Shown: piece by piece, positions 26,568 through 35,056 of the stretch
Position numbering within the stretch: position 1 is the stretch's first letter
How the letters are laid out: every line of letters begins with the position of its first letter
NCBI RefSeq assembly: GCF_014648595.1
Contig: NZ_BMRK01000008.1
Coordinates: 62,001 to 126,000 of the forward strand
Length of the DNA: 64,000 nucleotides
Reading direction: 5' to 3'
Origin: Nocardioides luteus
GTDB taxonomy: Bacteria; Actinomycetota; Actinomycetes; Propionibacteriales; Nocardioidaceae
The notes under the pieces: generated by a model
The model's input: the letters and a program-made list of their open reading frames with translations, nothing else
Database searches by the model: none
What the model was told of the DNA's origin: nothing
Made by a program: the position numbers and the translations under genes

Positions 26568-27011
26568 TCACTCGTCCAGCCAGCGACCGTTCCGCATCAG
26601 GTGGCGGCCCTCGAGCTCGTTCTCCTCGCGCCACGCCTGGACCTTGGTCGGTCGCACCCGGATCAGGCTGTCGGCCCACGTGCTCGGGTCGCCGCCCTGC
26701 TTGGCCGCGTAGATCTCGAGGACCTGCTTCGGCGTACGCTCCATCGGCTCGACCTCGGTCCGGCCGTCGACGATCACCACGTCGCGCAGCTCGCCGAGCG
26801 CCAGCCGCACGGCCGGCGAGGCGGAGAGGTTGCGCTGGGTGCGCGCGCCGCCCATGCTCGCGATCCAGATCTCGCCCTCCCACCAGACGAACGAGATCGG
26901 CACCAGCCACGGCTGGTCGTCGTGGGCCGAGGCGATCCACAGATCGATGTCGTTCTCCAGCCGGGCACGGGTGTCGGCGAGTCTCTGAGCGAGCGAACGC
27001 GGGTCAGCCAT
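26568..27011 (-). CDS. Pyridoxamine 5'-phosphate oxidase-like flavin/F420-binding protein
   Basis: 147-aa split-barrel protein of the PNPOx-like superfamily (WIASAHDDQPWLVPISFVWWEGEIWIAS, RNLSASPAVRLALGE, VIVDGRTEVEPM). Actinobacterial members of this size bind FMN, F420 or haem and act as small reductases; the cofactor cannot be chosen here. An in-frame ATG four codons upstream (27021-27023) is an alternative start and neither has a clear ribosome site. Confidence 0.8.
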   Translation of the reverse strand: MADPRSLAQRLADTRARLENDIDLWIASAHDDQPWLVPISFVWWEGEIWIASMGGARTQRNLSASPAVRLALGELRDVVIVDGRTEVEPMERTPKQVLEIYAAKQGGDPSTWADSLIRVRPTKVQAWREENELEGRHLMRNGRWLDE

Positions 27012-27071
27012 GGCTTGCACCATAGCCGCGGAGCGCGCCCCGGCCCACTGCTTTCGGGGCAGGATGGGCGC

Positions 27072-27368
27072 ATGGATTCGTGGGAGTTCGAGGCGGAGCT
27101 GTGGCCGTGGAAGGACGAGACCGATGCCTGGATCTTCGTGAGCGCTCCGCCCGAGGTCACCGAGGAGATCCGGGAGGCGTCCGCCGCGACCGGACCGCCC
27201 CGCGGCTTCGGCTCGGTGCGGGTCGAGGCGAGGATCGGCGCCACCACCTGGCGGACCTCGGTCTTCCCCGGTCAGGACGGCTACGCGCTCCCCGTCAAGA
27301 AGGACGTACGCCGCCGTGAGGACCTGGAGGTCGGCGACCGCGCGCTCGTCTCGATCACGCTGATCTGA
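27072..27368 (+). CDS. DUF1905 domain protein
   Basis: 98-aa small beta-barrel protein: WEFEAELWPWKDETDAWIFVSAPPE, RVEARIGATTWRTSVFP, YALPVKKDVRR. This is the DUF1905 pattern. AGGA precedes the ATG. Function unknown. Confidence 0.85.
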   Translation: MDSWEFEAELWPWKDETDAWIFVSAPPEVTEEIREASAATGPPRGFGSVRVEARIGATTWRTSVFPGQDGYALPVKKDVRRREDLEVGDRALVSITLI

Positions 27369-27428
27369 GCGCCGCTTCCGGCCGAAAATCGCGAGCGCGT
27401 TCGCCGACCTCGTGATTGGGTCGACGCG

Positions 27429-28331
27429 ATGAACGCGCCGATGCACGACGACGAGCTGTTGATCGACGAGGACCTGGTGCGGTCCCTGCTGGAGCGGGAT
27501 CTTCCGGACCACGCCGAGCGCCCCCTTCGTCCGCTGGACTCGACCGGGTCGACGAACCGACTGTTCCGGCTCGGCGACGAGCACCTCGTACGCCTCCCGC
27601 GCCAACCCGGTGGGTCAGCGGCGATCGCCCAGGAGGCGCGCTGGACGCCGGAGCTCGCGGCCAACCTCGCGGTGGGGATCCCGGAGGTGCTGGCGGTCGG
27701 CGAGCCGGGTTTCGGCTACCCCGAGCGCTGGAGCGTCGTGCGCTGGCTCGAGGGCGAGAAGCCGGGGCCTGGCGCGGGTGACGTGACGGCCACCGACCTG
27801 GCCGGCGTGGTGACCGGGATCCGCCGGACCGAGGTGCCGCGCGAGGTCCTCACCGACGCGAAGATGCGCTGGTACCGCGGCCGTCCGATCAGCGAGTTCG
27901 ACGCCGACTTCCGTTCCTGCGTGCGCGAGTGTCGCGAGCTGGCCGAGCTCGACCTGGACCTGGACGCCGTGGAGGCGGTCTGGGGCGAGGTGATGGCGCT
28001 CCCCGCTGCGACCGAGACCGAGCCGCGCTGGCTCCACGGCGACCTGCTCGCCGAGAACCTGCTGGCCCGCGACGGCCGTCTCACGGCGGTGCTCGACTTC
28101 GGCGCCCTCTCGGTCGGCGACCCGACCGTCGACCTGGTCTGCGCCTGGGAGCTGCTCGACGCCGACGGCCGCGAAGAGCTCCGCAGCCTCCTCGACCTCG
28201 ACGAGGCGACCTGGCTCCGCAGCCGCGGCTGGGCGCTCTTCATCTCGGTCATGACCTTCCCCTACTACTGGAAGACGATGCCCGTACGCTGCGCCGACCG
28301 CCTCGTGATGGCCCGCGCCGCGCTGAGCTGA
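27429..28331 (+). CDS. Aminoglycoside phosphotransferase family protein
   Basis: 300-aa kinase-like fold. The catalytic loop is WLHGDLLAENLL (Asp and Asn of HGDxxxxN) and the metal-binding motif is VLDFGALSVGDP. The N-lobe has RLGDEHLVRLPR. Many such proteins phosphorylate small metabolites rather than drugs, so resistance should not be assumed. A second in-frame Met lies at codon 5. It converges on tetR with a 7-nt gap. Confidence 0.85.
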   Translation: MNAPMHDDELLIDEDLVRSLLERDLPDHAERPLRPLDSTGSTNRLFRLGDEHLVRLPRQPGGSAAIAQEARWTPELAANLAVGIPEVLAVGEPGFGYPERWSVVRWLEGEKPGPGAGDVTATDLAGVVTGIRRTEVPREVLTDAKMRWYRGRPISEFDADFRSCVRECRELAELDLDLDAVEAVWGEVMALPAATETEPRWLHGDLLAENLLARDGRLTAVLDFGALSVGDPTVDLVCAWELLDADGREELRSLLDLDEATWLRSRGWALFISVMTFPYYWKTMPVRCADRLVMARAALS

Positions 28332-28338
28332 CGCGGAC

Positions 28339-28962
28339 CTAGCCGCGACCCTTCAGCCGCGAGCGGAGGACCATCCGGGCCGCAGGCCCCAGATCCTCGA
28401 TCACCTCGACGAGCGCACCGAGCTGCTCGAGGGAGGCGAACGCCGACTCGGCGCCGGGGCGGTCGACCCCGTCGTACATCAGCAGCCCGATGAACGCCGA
28501 GCTGATCGCTCGCGAGAGCCCGGGCGTGTCCACCACGCCCTCGACCGGGCTGCCCGAGACCGCCCGCGCGACCGCCGACTCGATCTCCGCGTTCCAGCGG
28601 CCCAGCGCGTAGCGGGCCGTCTCCGCCAGCTTCTCGTCCCGCTGGGCACCGGCCAGGAGCTGGGCCATGATCGTGACGTTGCCGGCGGCGCGCTCGCGCT
28701 CGTGAAGGCCGCGGCCGATCTCGAGCAGCTCGCTCAGCGAGCCGACCTTCGCGAACTCGTCCTGGTAGAACGCCGCCGCCTCGTCCGTCGCCGCGCGGCA
28801 GGCCTCGCCGACCAGATCCATGACCGTGCCGAAGTGATAGAAGACCAAGGCCTGGTTGACGTCGGCCCGGGCGGCGATGGCCCGCGCCGAGAGCCCCGCG
28901 ATGCCGTCGTCCTTGAGCAGGTCGGTCGCGGCCAGCATCAGCTTGGCCTTGGTGGGGTTCAT
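28339..28962 (-). CDS. TetR family transcriptional regulator
   Basis: 207-aa repressor. The N-terminal helix-turn-helix is LSARAIAARADVNQALVFYHF, followed by a TetR_C ligand domain. The ATG overlaps the stop of the upstream membrane-protein gene (ATGA, 28959-28962), so both share an mRNA. Two TTGAGC-N4-GCTCAA palindromes in front of that operon are the probable operators. Confidence 0.92.
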   Translation of the reverse strand: MNPTKAKLMLAATDLLKDDGIAGLSARAIAARADVNQALVFYHFGTVMDLVGEACRAATDEAAAFYQDEFAKVGSLSELLEIGRGLHERERAAGNVTIMAQLLAGAQRDEKLAETARYALGRWNAEIESAVARAVSGSPVEGVVDTPGLSRAISSAFIGLLMYDGVDRPGAESAFASLEQLGALVEVIEDLGPAARMVLRSRLKGRG

Positions 28963-29594
28963 TCTGCGGAGGGCTCCTTGGTGACGAGCAGGTTGAAGAT
29001 GACCAGCGCTGCGCCGAGTATGCCTCCGGCCACCCACCCCATGAACGTGAACCCAGCCAGGAACCCGGGTTCCCCGAGCCCTTCCTCCCGCAGAACGTAA
29101 CCGGCGCTCACCACCGCGCCGAGAATGCTGCCGTAGACCGCCGACCAGACCGACTGCATGAACCGGACCCGTGCTCGCCGGGTGACCGCGGCCCCGAAGA
29201 GCACACCCATCGCCCCGGTCACCAGCACGAGGGCGAGGAAGTAGGGCCCGTCGTCGTCGCTCCAGAGATCGCCTCCGGAGAAGACGACGCGAGTGACCAG
29301 CAGGAACGTCAGGCCGGCGGACACGAGACCAGGCCAGACCCGGTCGGCGAGCACCGACCGCGGCAGCAGCGCAGCGGGCGCGACCAGGAGCGCTGCGGCC
29401 AGGCCGGTGATCGCACCCAGCGGCACGCCGACCATCGCGCCGTAGACGGTTCCCACCACGGGGATGAAGACCGTGCCGAGACCGCCGCCCACCACGAGCC
29501 CCAGAACCACCCCGAAGAGCCAGCCCCGGCAGAAAGCACCGAACAACACCTGCAGCACCGACGACATCCGACCAGCCACGTACGCCTCCCACAT
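28959..29594 (-). CDS. Polytopic membrane protein co-transcribed with tetR
   Basis: 211-aa protein with about five hydrophobic helices rich in Gly/Val (FGVVLGLVVGGGLGTVFIPVVGTVYGAMVG and later FTFMGWVAGGILGAALVIFNLLV). No family recognised. The start at 29592-29594 lies only 5 nt from operator 1; MSSVLQ at 29565-29567 is a plausible later start. Probably regulated by the overlapping TetR. Confidence 0.7.
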   Translation of the reverse strand: MWEAYVAGRMSSVLQVLFGAFCRGWLFGVVLGLVVGGGLGTVFIPVVGTVYGAMVGVPLGAITGLAAALLVAPAALLPRSVLADRVWPGLVSAGLTFLLVTRVVFSGGDLWSDDDGPYFLALVLVTGAMGVLFGAAVTRRARVRFMQSVWSAVYGSILGAVVSAGYVLREEGLGEPGFLAGFTFMGWVAGGILGAALVIFNLLVTKEPSAE

Positions 29595-29598
29595 CGAC

Positions 29599-29616
29599 TT
29601 TGAGCGATTGCTCAAA
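29599..29616. promoter_or_regulatory. TetR operator 1
   Basis: Palindrome TTTGAGC-GATT-GCTCAAA immediately upstream of the membrane protein-tetR operon. It pairs with operator 2 centred 35 bp away. Assignment to the adjacent TetR is by position and symmetry. Confidence 0.7.
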
Positions 29617-29634
29617 ACCAAGGTAGCGCAAATA

Positions 29635-29650
29635 TTGAGCGATCGCTCAA
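29635..29650. promoter_or_regulatory. TetR operator 2
   Basis: Perfect 16-bp palindrome TTGAGCGATCGCTCAA ending 19 nt before the ATG of the rightward epimerase gene, so repression of both directions is likely. Confidence 0.75.
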
Positions 29651-29669
29651 AACCGCCTACGGTCGCAGC

Positions 29670-30665
29670 ATGAAGATCGTCATCCCCGGTGGGACCGGGC
29701 AGGTCGGAGGCATCCTGCGGCGTGCCTGGAGCGCGCACGGACACGACGTCGTGGTGCTCTCGCGCCACCCCGGACGGCTGGAGCCGGGCGTACGTCATCT
29801 CGCCTGGGACGGCCGGACGATCGGCCCCTGGGCGGCGGAGATCGACGACGCGGACGTGGTCGTGAACCTCGCCGGGCGCACCGTGAGCTGTCGCTACACC
29901 GACGCCAACCTGAAGCAGATGATGGACTCGCGGGTCGAGTCGACCCGGGTGGTCGGCGAGGCGATCTCGCGCGCCTCGAGGCCGCCGCAGACCTGGCTGC
30001 AGATGAGCACGGCGACCATCTATGCCCACCGCTTCGACGGCCCCAACGACGAGGCCACCGGGATCATCGGCGGCGACGAGCCCGGCGTGCCGGACTATTG
30101 GGAGTTCTCCACCCGCATCGCGAAGCGCTGGGAGGCCGGGCAGGCCGCCGCCCGCACCCCTGCGACCCGCAAGGTCGCGCTCCGCTCGGCGATGGTGATG
30201 AGCCCCGACCGGGGCGGTGTCTTCGACGTCCTCCTCACCATGACCCGCCTCGGCCTCGGCGGGCCCGTCGCCGGCGGCAGGCAGTTCGTGTCCTGGATCC
30301 ACGAGACCGACTTCGTACGCGCCTGCGACCTGCTCATCGCCCGCGATGACCTCTCGGGCCCGGTGAACCTGGCCGCGCCCGGACCGCTCCCCCAGCGCGA
30401 CCTGATGCGGACGCTGCGTCGGGAGGCGGGCGTGCCGGTCGGGCTGGCGGCGACCCGATGGATGGCCGAGATCGGCGCCTGGGCGATGCGCTCCGACACC
30501 GAGCTGCTGCTCAAGAGCCGACGGGTCACGCCGAAGCGGCTGACCGAGGCGGGCTTCGAGTTCGAGCACGCCGAGTGGGGCTCGGCCGTCCGCGACCTCG
30601 TCGCAAGGAGCGGGCGGAGAAACCGTTGGCATCGGCCGGCCGCCTCGACCACGATGGAGGGATGA
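29670..30665 (+). CDS. TIGR01777-type NAD(P)-binding epimerase/oxidoreductase
   Basis: 331-aa extended SDR-like protein with Rossmann motif IPGGTGQVGG at residues 5-14. It carries the TIGR01777 landmarks DADVVVNLAGRTVSCRYT, LQMSTATIYAH and ARLGLGGPVAGGRQFVSWIH-like (MTRLGLGGPVAGG). Substrate unknown. It faces the tetR operon across two operators and its stop overlaps the DUF2087 start. Confidence 0.88.
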   Translation: MKIVIPGGTGQVGGILRRAWSAHGHDVVVLSRHPGRLEPGVRHLAWDGRTIGPWAAEIDDADVVVNLAGRTVSCRYTDANLKQMMDSRVESTRVVGEAISRASRPPQTWLQMSTATIYAHRFDGPNDEATGIIGGDEPGVPDYWEFSTRIAKRWEAGQAAARTPATRKVALRSAMVMSPDRGGVFDVLLTMTRLGLGGPVAGGRQFVSWIHETDFVRACDLLIARDDLSGPVNLAAPGPLPQRDLMRTLRREAGVPVGLAATRWMAEIGAWAMRSDTELLLKSRRVTPKRLTEAGFEFEHAEWGSAVRDLVARSGRRNRWHRPAASTTMEG

Positions 30666-30958
30666 CCCGCGCGACCTGGCAGCCCCGCCCCGACGACGCC
30701 GAGACCCTGCGCCGGTTCTTCGGCAAGGACGGGCGCCTGCTCACGATCCCCTCGAAGCACGTCAAGAAGCTGGTCGTGCTCAACCGGCTGGCGCAGGAGT
30801 TCGAGCCCGGGAAGGTCTACCCCGAGCACGAGGTCAACGAGATCCTCGGCAGGTTCCACGAGGATCACGCCGCGCTCCGCCGCTACCTCTACGAGGAGGG
30901 GTTCATGATGCGCGAGGACAGCTACTACTGGCGCGACGGCGGCAGTGTCGAGGTCTGA
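30662..30958 (+). CDS. DUF2087 domain protein
   Basis: 98-aa protein matching DUF2087 (FFGKDGRLLTIPSKHVKKLVVLNRLAQEFEPGKVYPE, then DHAALRRYLYEEGFMMRED). The fold is winged-helix-like, and members are often fused to or near ArsR-type regulators. The ATG overlaps the epimerase stop by 4 nt (ATGA), so the two are co-translated. Confidence 0.88.
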   Translation: MTRATWQPRPDDAETLRRFFGKDGRLLTIPSKHVKKLVVLNRLAQEFEPGKVYPEHEVNEILGRFHEDHAALRRYLYEEGFMMREDSYYWRDGGSVEV

Positions 30959-30994
30959 GGAACGCTGCGCCGAGAGATCCGGCATGATCACCCC

Positions 30995-31414
30995 ATGACG
31001 ATGCCGGACCAGACGGGCCAGCCAGCGCCCGGCCAGCCGCCCGTGGGGTGGATCGACCTGACCATCCAGGGCAGCCACATGACCTCCAACATGATCGTGC
31101 CGACGGTGCTGCTCAACGGCCACAAGATGCCGACGCAGTACGGCCGGAACGTCTTCCCGGTGCCCCCGGGTCACTGGACGGTCGAGATGTACGCCCAGTG
31201 GACCTGGAAGTTCGGCAAGGCATCGCTGACCTGCGACGTCGCCGAGGGCCAGACCGTGCCGGTCTTCTACGCCGCGCCGATGACCGGGTTCAGCAAGGGC
31301 GCGATCGGCCATGAGAAGCAGAAGAAGCCCGGGGTGCTCGGTTTCGTCCTGCTGATGGTCTTCCTGCTGGTCTTCATCGTCGGTCTCGTCGCGCTCGGGG
31401 TGGTGGCCGGCTAG
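30995..31414 (+). CDS. Hypothetical protein with C-terminal membrane anchor
   Basis: 139-aa protein. A beta-rich N-terminal part (GWIDLTIQGSHMTSNMIVPTVLLNGHKMPTQYG) is followed by KKPGVLGFVLLMVFLLVFIVGLVALGVV as a single TM tail. It resembles small actinobacterial membrane proteins of unknown role. CATGAT 6 nt before the ATG may be a leaderless -10. Confidence 0.7.
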   Translation: MTMPDQTGQPAPGQPPVGWIDLTIQGSHMTSNMIVPTVLLNGHKMPTQYGRNVFPVPPGHWTVEMYAQWTWKFGKASLTCDVAEGQTVPVFYAAPMTGFSKGAIGHEKQKKPGVLGFVLLMVFLLVFIVGLVALGVVAG

Positions 31415-31433
31415 GAGTGTCGGTGGTCACCGA

Positions 31434-31439
31434 TAGCGT
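31434..31439 (+). promoter_or_regulatory. -10 box of exonuclease gene
   Basis: TAGCGT 7 nt before the GTG at 31447, same box and spacing as before the helicase-partner gene; favours this GTG over the in-frame one at 31417. Confidence 0.45.
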
Positions 31440-31446
31440 CAGCCGT

Positions 31447-32103
31447 GTGACGACCACCGAATCTCGCGGACGAAGCGAAGCCCCGGGCAGCCGACGGGGC
31501 TACGCGGTCCTCGATGTCGAGACGACGGGGCTCGACCCCTATCGCGACCGTGTGATCCAGGTGGCCATCCGGCAGATCTCCGCCGACGGCACCGCCGAGT
31601 CGGAGTGGGAGACCCTGGTCAACCCCGGCGCCGGCGTCGACCCCGGCCCGGTCGAGGTCCACGGCCTGACCAGCGCCGACCTCGCCGGCGCCCCGCTTTT
31701 CCGCGACGTCGCCGCAACCATCGCCCAGCGCCTGGCGGGCCGGGTCTTCGTGGCTCACAACGCCGCCTTCGACTGGACGTTCGTGGCCGTGGAGTCGGAC
31801 CGTGCGGGCGTACGCCTCGAGGTACTCGACTGGCTGTGCACGATGCGGTTCGCCAAGGCGCTGGCCCTGGAGGTGCCCGACAAGTCGCTGGCCTCGATCG
31901 CGGCCTACTACGCGGTCGAGCAGCTGAAGGCTCACGACGCCGGCGACGACACCCGGGTGGCCGCCGAGATCCTGCTGCGCGAGCTCGCCGACGCCGACCG
32001 CGCCGGACTGGCGATGCCGCTGGTCGCCTGCAACACCGTGCGACACCGGCTGAAGCGAGGCGTACGCCGCCGGCTCAGCCGGCTCTGGCGACCGCAGCGC
32101 TGA
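31447..32103 (+). CDS. DnaQ-like 3'-5' exonuclease
   Basis: 218-aa DEDDh exonuclease of the polymerase III epsilon superfamily. ExoI is VLDVETTGLDP, ExoII is VFVAHNAAFDWTF and ExoIII is AHDAGDDTRVAAEIL. Such stand-alone forms trim DNA or RNA 3' ends. A GTG 10 codons upstream is possible but the -10 box points to 31447. Confidence 0.9.
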   Translation: MTTTESRGRSEAPGSRRGYAVLDVETTGLDPYRDRVIQVAIRQISADGTAESEWETLVNPGAGVDPGPVEVHGLTSADLAGAPLFRDVAATIAQRLAGRVFVAHNAAFDWTFVAVESDRAGVRLEVLDWLCTMRFAKALALEVPDKSLASIAAYYAVEQLKAHDAGDDTRVAAEILLRELADADRAGLAMPLVACNTVRHRLKRGVRRRLSRLWRPQR

Positions 32104-32226
32104 CAGATCGTCCCGCCAGACGGGACATCCTCCGCAGAGATGCAACCGAATGACCCCGCTCGGACATCAGTATCTCGTCGGCCCTCTCATCGTTGAAGGG
32201 CCATGGTCCGGAGCGAGGCGAAGAAG

Positions 32227-33087
32227 ATGGTCAAGCGGGGAACGATCACCGGGACGCTCGCCGTCCTGCTGGCAACCACGTTCGCGGGGTGCGCCACGGA
32301 GCCTGCCTCCGCGCCGGCATCAGAGGCGCCGACGCCCTCCACCGCCGCCTCCTCGCCGAGCCCGTCGACCTCACCGAGCGATAGTCCGTCGGCCACACCG
32401 ACACCCAGCAGGAAGCCGGAGCCCGAGCCGAAGCCGTCCCCGACCTCGGGTCCGCGCCTGTTCGGCAAGAGCGACAGCGGTGACGACGTACGCGAGCTCC
32501 AGGCTCGGCTGAAGCAGATCGGCTGGTTCAACGCAGGCGTGACCGGGTTCTACGGCGACGTCACAACCGAGGCCGTCTCCGGTTTCCAGGCGAAGCGCGG
32601 CATCGCGGTCACCGGCTTCGTCGACCAGACCACGCTCGACCGGCTGCACGCGATGACCCGCGAGCCCACCGAGGCCGAGCTGACCGACGCCCCGCCGCCG
32701 GTGCCGGCCGGCAAGCTCGACCCGCGCTGTCTGACGGGCCGCGTGCTGTGTATCGACAAATCGACCTCGGTGCTCCGCTGGGTCGTCGGCGGCAACGTGC
32801 AGCTGAGCGTCGAGGTGCGGTTCGGCTCGCAGGAGCTGCCGACGCGTGAGGGGCAGTTCTCGGTCTTCGCGAAGAGCCGCGACCACGTCTCCTCGATCTA
32901 CAAGACGCCGATGCCGTTCGCGATGTTCTTCTCCGGCGGGCAGGCGGTCCACTACTCCCCCGACTTCGCCGCCAACGGCTACAACGGCGCCTCCCACGGC
33001 TGCGTCAACGTGCGTGACCACGGTGCGATCACCTCGCTCTACGACCAGGTGAACATCGGCGACGGGGTCGTCGTCTACTGGTCCTGA
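32227..33087 (+). CDS. L,D-transpeptidase lipoprotein with peptidoglycan-binding domain
   Basis: 286-aa cell-wall enzyme. The lipobox TTFAGC puts the lipidated Cys at residue 22. A Ser/Pro/Thr-rich linker is followed by a PG-binding repeat (DDVRELQARLKQIGWFN). The YkuD domain ends with HYSPDFAANGYNGASHGCVNV, containing the catalytic His and Cys. It makes 3-3 crosslinks or attaches proteins to peptidoglycan. The ATG at 32227 has GAGG 8 nt upstream. Confidence 0.9.
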   Translation: MVKRGTITGTLAVLLATTFAGCATEPASAPASEAPTPSTAASSPSPSTSPSDSPSATPTPSRKPEPEPKPSPTSGPRLFGKSDSGDDVRELQARLKQIGWFNAGVTGFYGDVTTEAVSGFQAKRGIAVTGFVDQTTLDRLHAMTREPTEAELTDAPPPVPAGKLDPRCLTGRVLCIDKSTSVLRWVVGGNVQLSVEVRFGSQELPTREGQFSVFAKSRDHVSSIYKTPMPFAMFFSGGQAVHYSPDFAANGYNGASHGCVNVRDHGAITSLYDQVNIGDGVVVYWS

Positions 33088-33172
33088 CGGGCCTGGCACG
33101 CCCCACCCAGGAGTGGGCTACGTCTCACTGTCCGACCTGCGGCGACGATTCCTGGCAGGTCCGCGGACGGCC

Positions 33173-33178
33173 TACCCT
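33173..33178 (+). promoter_or_regulatory. -10 box of serA
   Basis: TACCCT exactly 6 nt before the serA ATG; leaderless pattern. Confidence 0.5.
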
Positions 33179-33184
33179 TGAGCC

Positions 33185-34381
33185 ATGAAGGCGCTGCTCC
33201 TGGAGAACATCCATCCCGTCGCTGTCGAGAACCTCGAGAAGGCCGGCTTCGAGGTCGAGCTGCGCAGCAAGTCGCTCTCCGAGGACGAGCTGGTGGCCGC
33301 CCTTCCGGGCGTGACGCTGCTCGGCATCCGGTCCAACACCCACATCACTCCGCGGGTGCTGGACGCGGCCACCGACCTGAAGGCGATCGGTTGCTTCTGC
33401 ATCGGCACCAACCAGGTCGACCTGCCCGCAGCCGCCGAGCGCGGCATCGCGGTCTTCAACGCTCCCTACTCCAACACCCGTTCGGTCGTCGAGCTGGTCA
33501 TCGGCTACATCATCTCCCTGGCCCGGCGCCTGCCGGAGAAGACCGAGAAGATGCACGCCGGCATCTGGGACAAGTCCGCGAAGGGATCCCACGAGGTCCG
33601 CGGCCGCACGCTCGGCATCATCGGCTACGGCAACATCGGCACCCAGCTCTCCAACGTCGCCGAGGCCCTCGGCTTCTACGTCATCTTCTACGACATCGCC
33701 GACCGGCTGGCCCACGGCAACGCCCGCCGGATGAAGTCGCTGGACGCGCTCCTGGCCGAGGCCGACGTGGTCTCGATCCACATCGACGGACGCCCGGGCA
33801 ACCTCGGCATGTTCGGCGAGGAGCAGTTCGCGAAGATGAAGCCGCGCTCGCTGTTCATCAACGCCGCGCGCGGCTTCCTGGTCGACAACGACGCGCTCCG
33901 CAAGCACATCGAGTCCGGTCACATCGCCGGCGCGGCGCTCGACGTCTTCCCGGTCGAGCCCAAGGCCCAGGGCGACGCCTTCGAGAGCCCGCTGCAGGGC
34001 CTCGACAACGTCATCCTCACGCCCCACGTGGGCGGCTCCACGCAGGAGGCCCAGGAGGAGATCGGCTGGTTCGTCTCCGGCAAGCTGCGCGACTTCGTCC
34101 GCTCCGGGTCGACCGCGCTCAGCGTCAACCTGCCGGCCGTCCAGCCGCCGCCGCTGGGTGACGGTGCGCGGCTCGCGCTGCTGCACGACAGCGTCCCGGG
34201 CGTGCTCGCCGAGCTCAACAACCTGCTCGCCTCCGAGGGCGTCAACGTGACCGGTCAATACCTCTCCACCGCCGGGGAGACCGGCTTCGTGGTCACCGAC
34301 GTCACCGACGTACCTCCGACGACGCTGGAGAAGATCGCGGGCAACCCGCACACCAGGTGGGTGCGCGTCTACCACGCGTGA
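33185..34381 (+). CDS. serA: D-3-phosphoglycerate dehydrogenase, short ACT form
   Basis: 398-aa NAD-dependent enzyme for the first step of serine synthesis. The Rossmann motif is IIGYGNIGTQ (near residue 145), the catalytic Arg is within NAARG, and the His is in TPHVGGST. The C-terminal ACT domain (HDSVPGVLAELNNLLASEGVNV) binds serine for feedback. It lacks the extra ASB domain of the about 530-aa form usual in mycobacteria, so it is the E. coli-like type. Confidence 0.93.
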   Translation: MKALLLENIHPVAVENLEKAGFEVELRSKSLSEDELVAALPGVTLLGIRSNTHITPRVLDAATDLKAIGCFCIGTNQVDLPAAAERGIAVFNAPYSNTRSVVELVIGYIISLARRLPEKTEKMHAGIWDKSAKGSHEVRGRTLGIIGYGNIGTQLSNVAEALGFYVIFYDIADRLAHGNARRMKSLDALLAEADVVSIHIDGRPGNLGMFGEEQFAKMKPRSLFINAARGFLVDNDALRKHIESGHIAGAALDVFPVEPKAQGDAFESPLQGLDNVILTPHVGGSTQEAQEEIGWFVSGKLRDFVRSGSTALSVNLPAVQPPPLGDGARLALLHDSVPGVLAELNNLLASEGVNVTGQYLSTAGETGFVVTDVTDVPPTTLEKIAGNPHTRWVRVYHA

Positions 34382-34384
34382 CGC

Positions 34385-34390
34385 TAGCGT
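34385..34390 (+). promoter_or_regulatory. -10 box of HD hydrolase gene
   Basis: TAGCGT 8 nt before the ATG at 34399, a third occurrence of this box next to a start codon in the window. Confidence 0.4.
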
Positions 34391-34398
34391 TCTGGGCT

Positions 34399-35016
34399 AT
34401 GGATCTCCCTCGACATTGGCCGCTGCCGGACGCCACCGATCTCCGCGATGACGTCCTGGCAGCGTACGACGAGCCGACCCGCCGCTATCACGACCTCCGC
34501 CACCTCACCGAGGTGCTGGAGCGGATCGAGCAGCTGCACGAAGAGGGGGAGCAGTTCGACCCCGTCACGGTGACGCTGGCGGCGTTCTTCCACGACTCCG
34601 TCTACGACGGGGAGCGAGACGCCGAGGAGCGCTCGGCGGCGTGGGCCGAGGATGCCCTCGGCGACCACCTGGACGCCGAGGCGGTGGCCGAGGTCGCCCG
34701 CCTGGTGCGGCTGACCGAGACCCACGACCCCGAGCCCGACGACCACGGCGGCCGGGTGCTCTCCGACGCCGACCTGGCCATTCTGGCGGCCCCCTCCGAG
34801 CGCTACGCGGAGTACGCCGCCAGCGTCCGCGAGGAGTACCAGCACCTCTCCGACGAGGAGTTCCGCGTCGGTCGCGCCCAGGTGCTGGAGCGGCTGCTGG
34901 AGAAGGAGTCGCTCTTCTCCACCCCGTTCGCACGGATCAGCTGGGAGGCCGCCGCCCGGGCCAACATCGCGGCCGAGCTCGAGGCGCTCACGGCGTATCT
35001 GTCACCTGATCGATAA
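34399..35016 (+). CDS. HD-domain metal-dependent phosphohydrolase
   Basis: 205-aa predicted hydrolase. YHDLRHLTEVLERI supplies the first histidine pair, AAFFHDSVYDGERDAEERSA is the HD motif, and LSDADLAILAAP the last metal ligand region. Matches the predicted HD superfamily hydrolase group, substrate unknown. It begins 17 nt after serA. Confidence 0.85.
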   Translation: MDLPRHWPLPDATDLRDDVLAAYDEPTRRYHDLRHLTEVLERIEQLHEEGEQFDPVTVTLAAFFHDSVYDGERDAEERSAAWAEDALGDHLDAEAVAEVARLVRLTETHDPEPDDHGGRVLSDADLAILAAPSERYAEYAASVREEYQHLSDEEFRVGRAQVLERLLEKESLFSTPFARISWEAAARANIAAELEALTAYLSPDR

Positions 35017-35044
35017 CAATTCGATCGGAACCGCTCGGCGGTGA

Positions 35045-35050
35045 CAGAAT
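35045..35050 (+). promoter_or_regulatory. -10 box of MFS gene
   Basis: CAGAAT exactly 6 nt before the GTG at 35057; a weaker fit to the leaderless pattern. Confidence 0.35.
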
Positions 35051-35056
35051 TCGTCG

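Noticed and set aside
27429-28331. Aminoglycoside resistance gene
   Set aside because: Only the general kinase fold is supported; many APH-family proteins in actinobacteria act on other metabolites, so no resistance is claimed.
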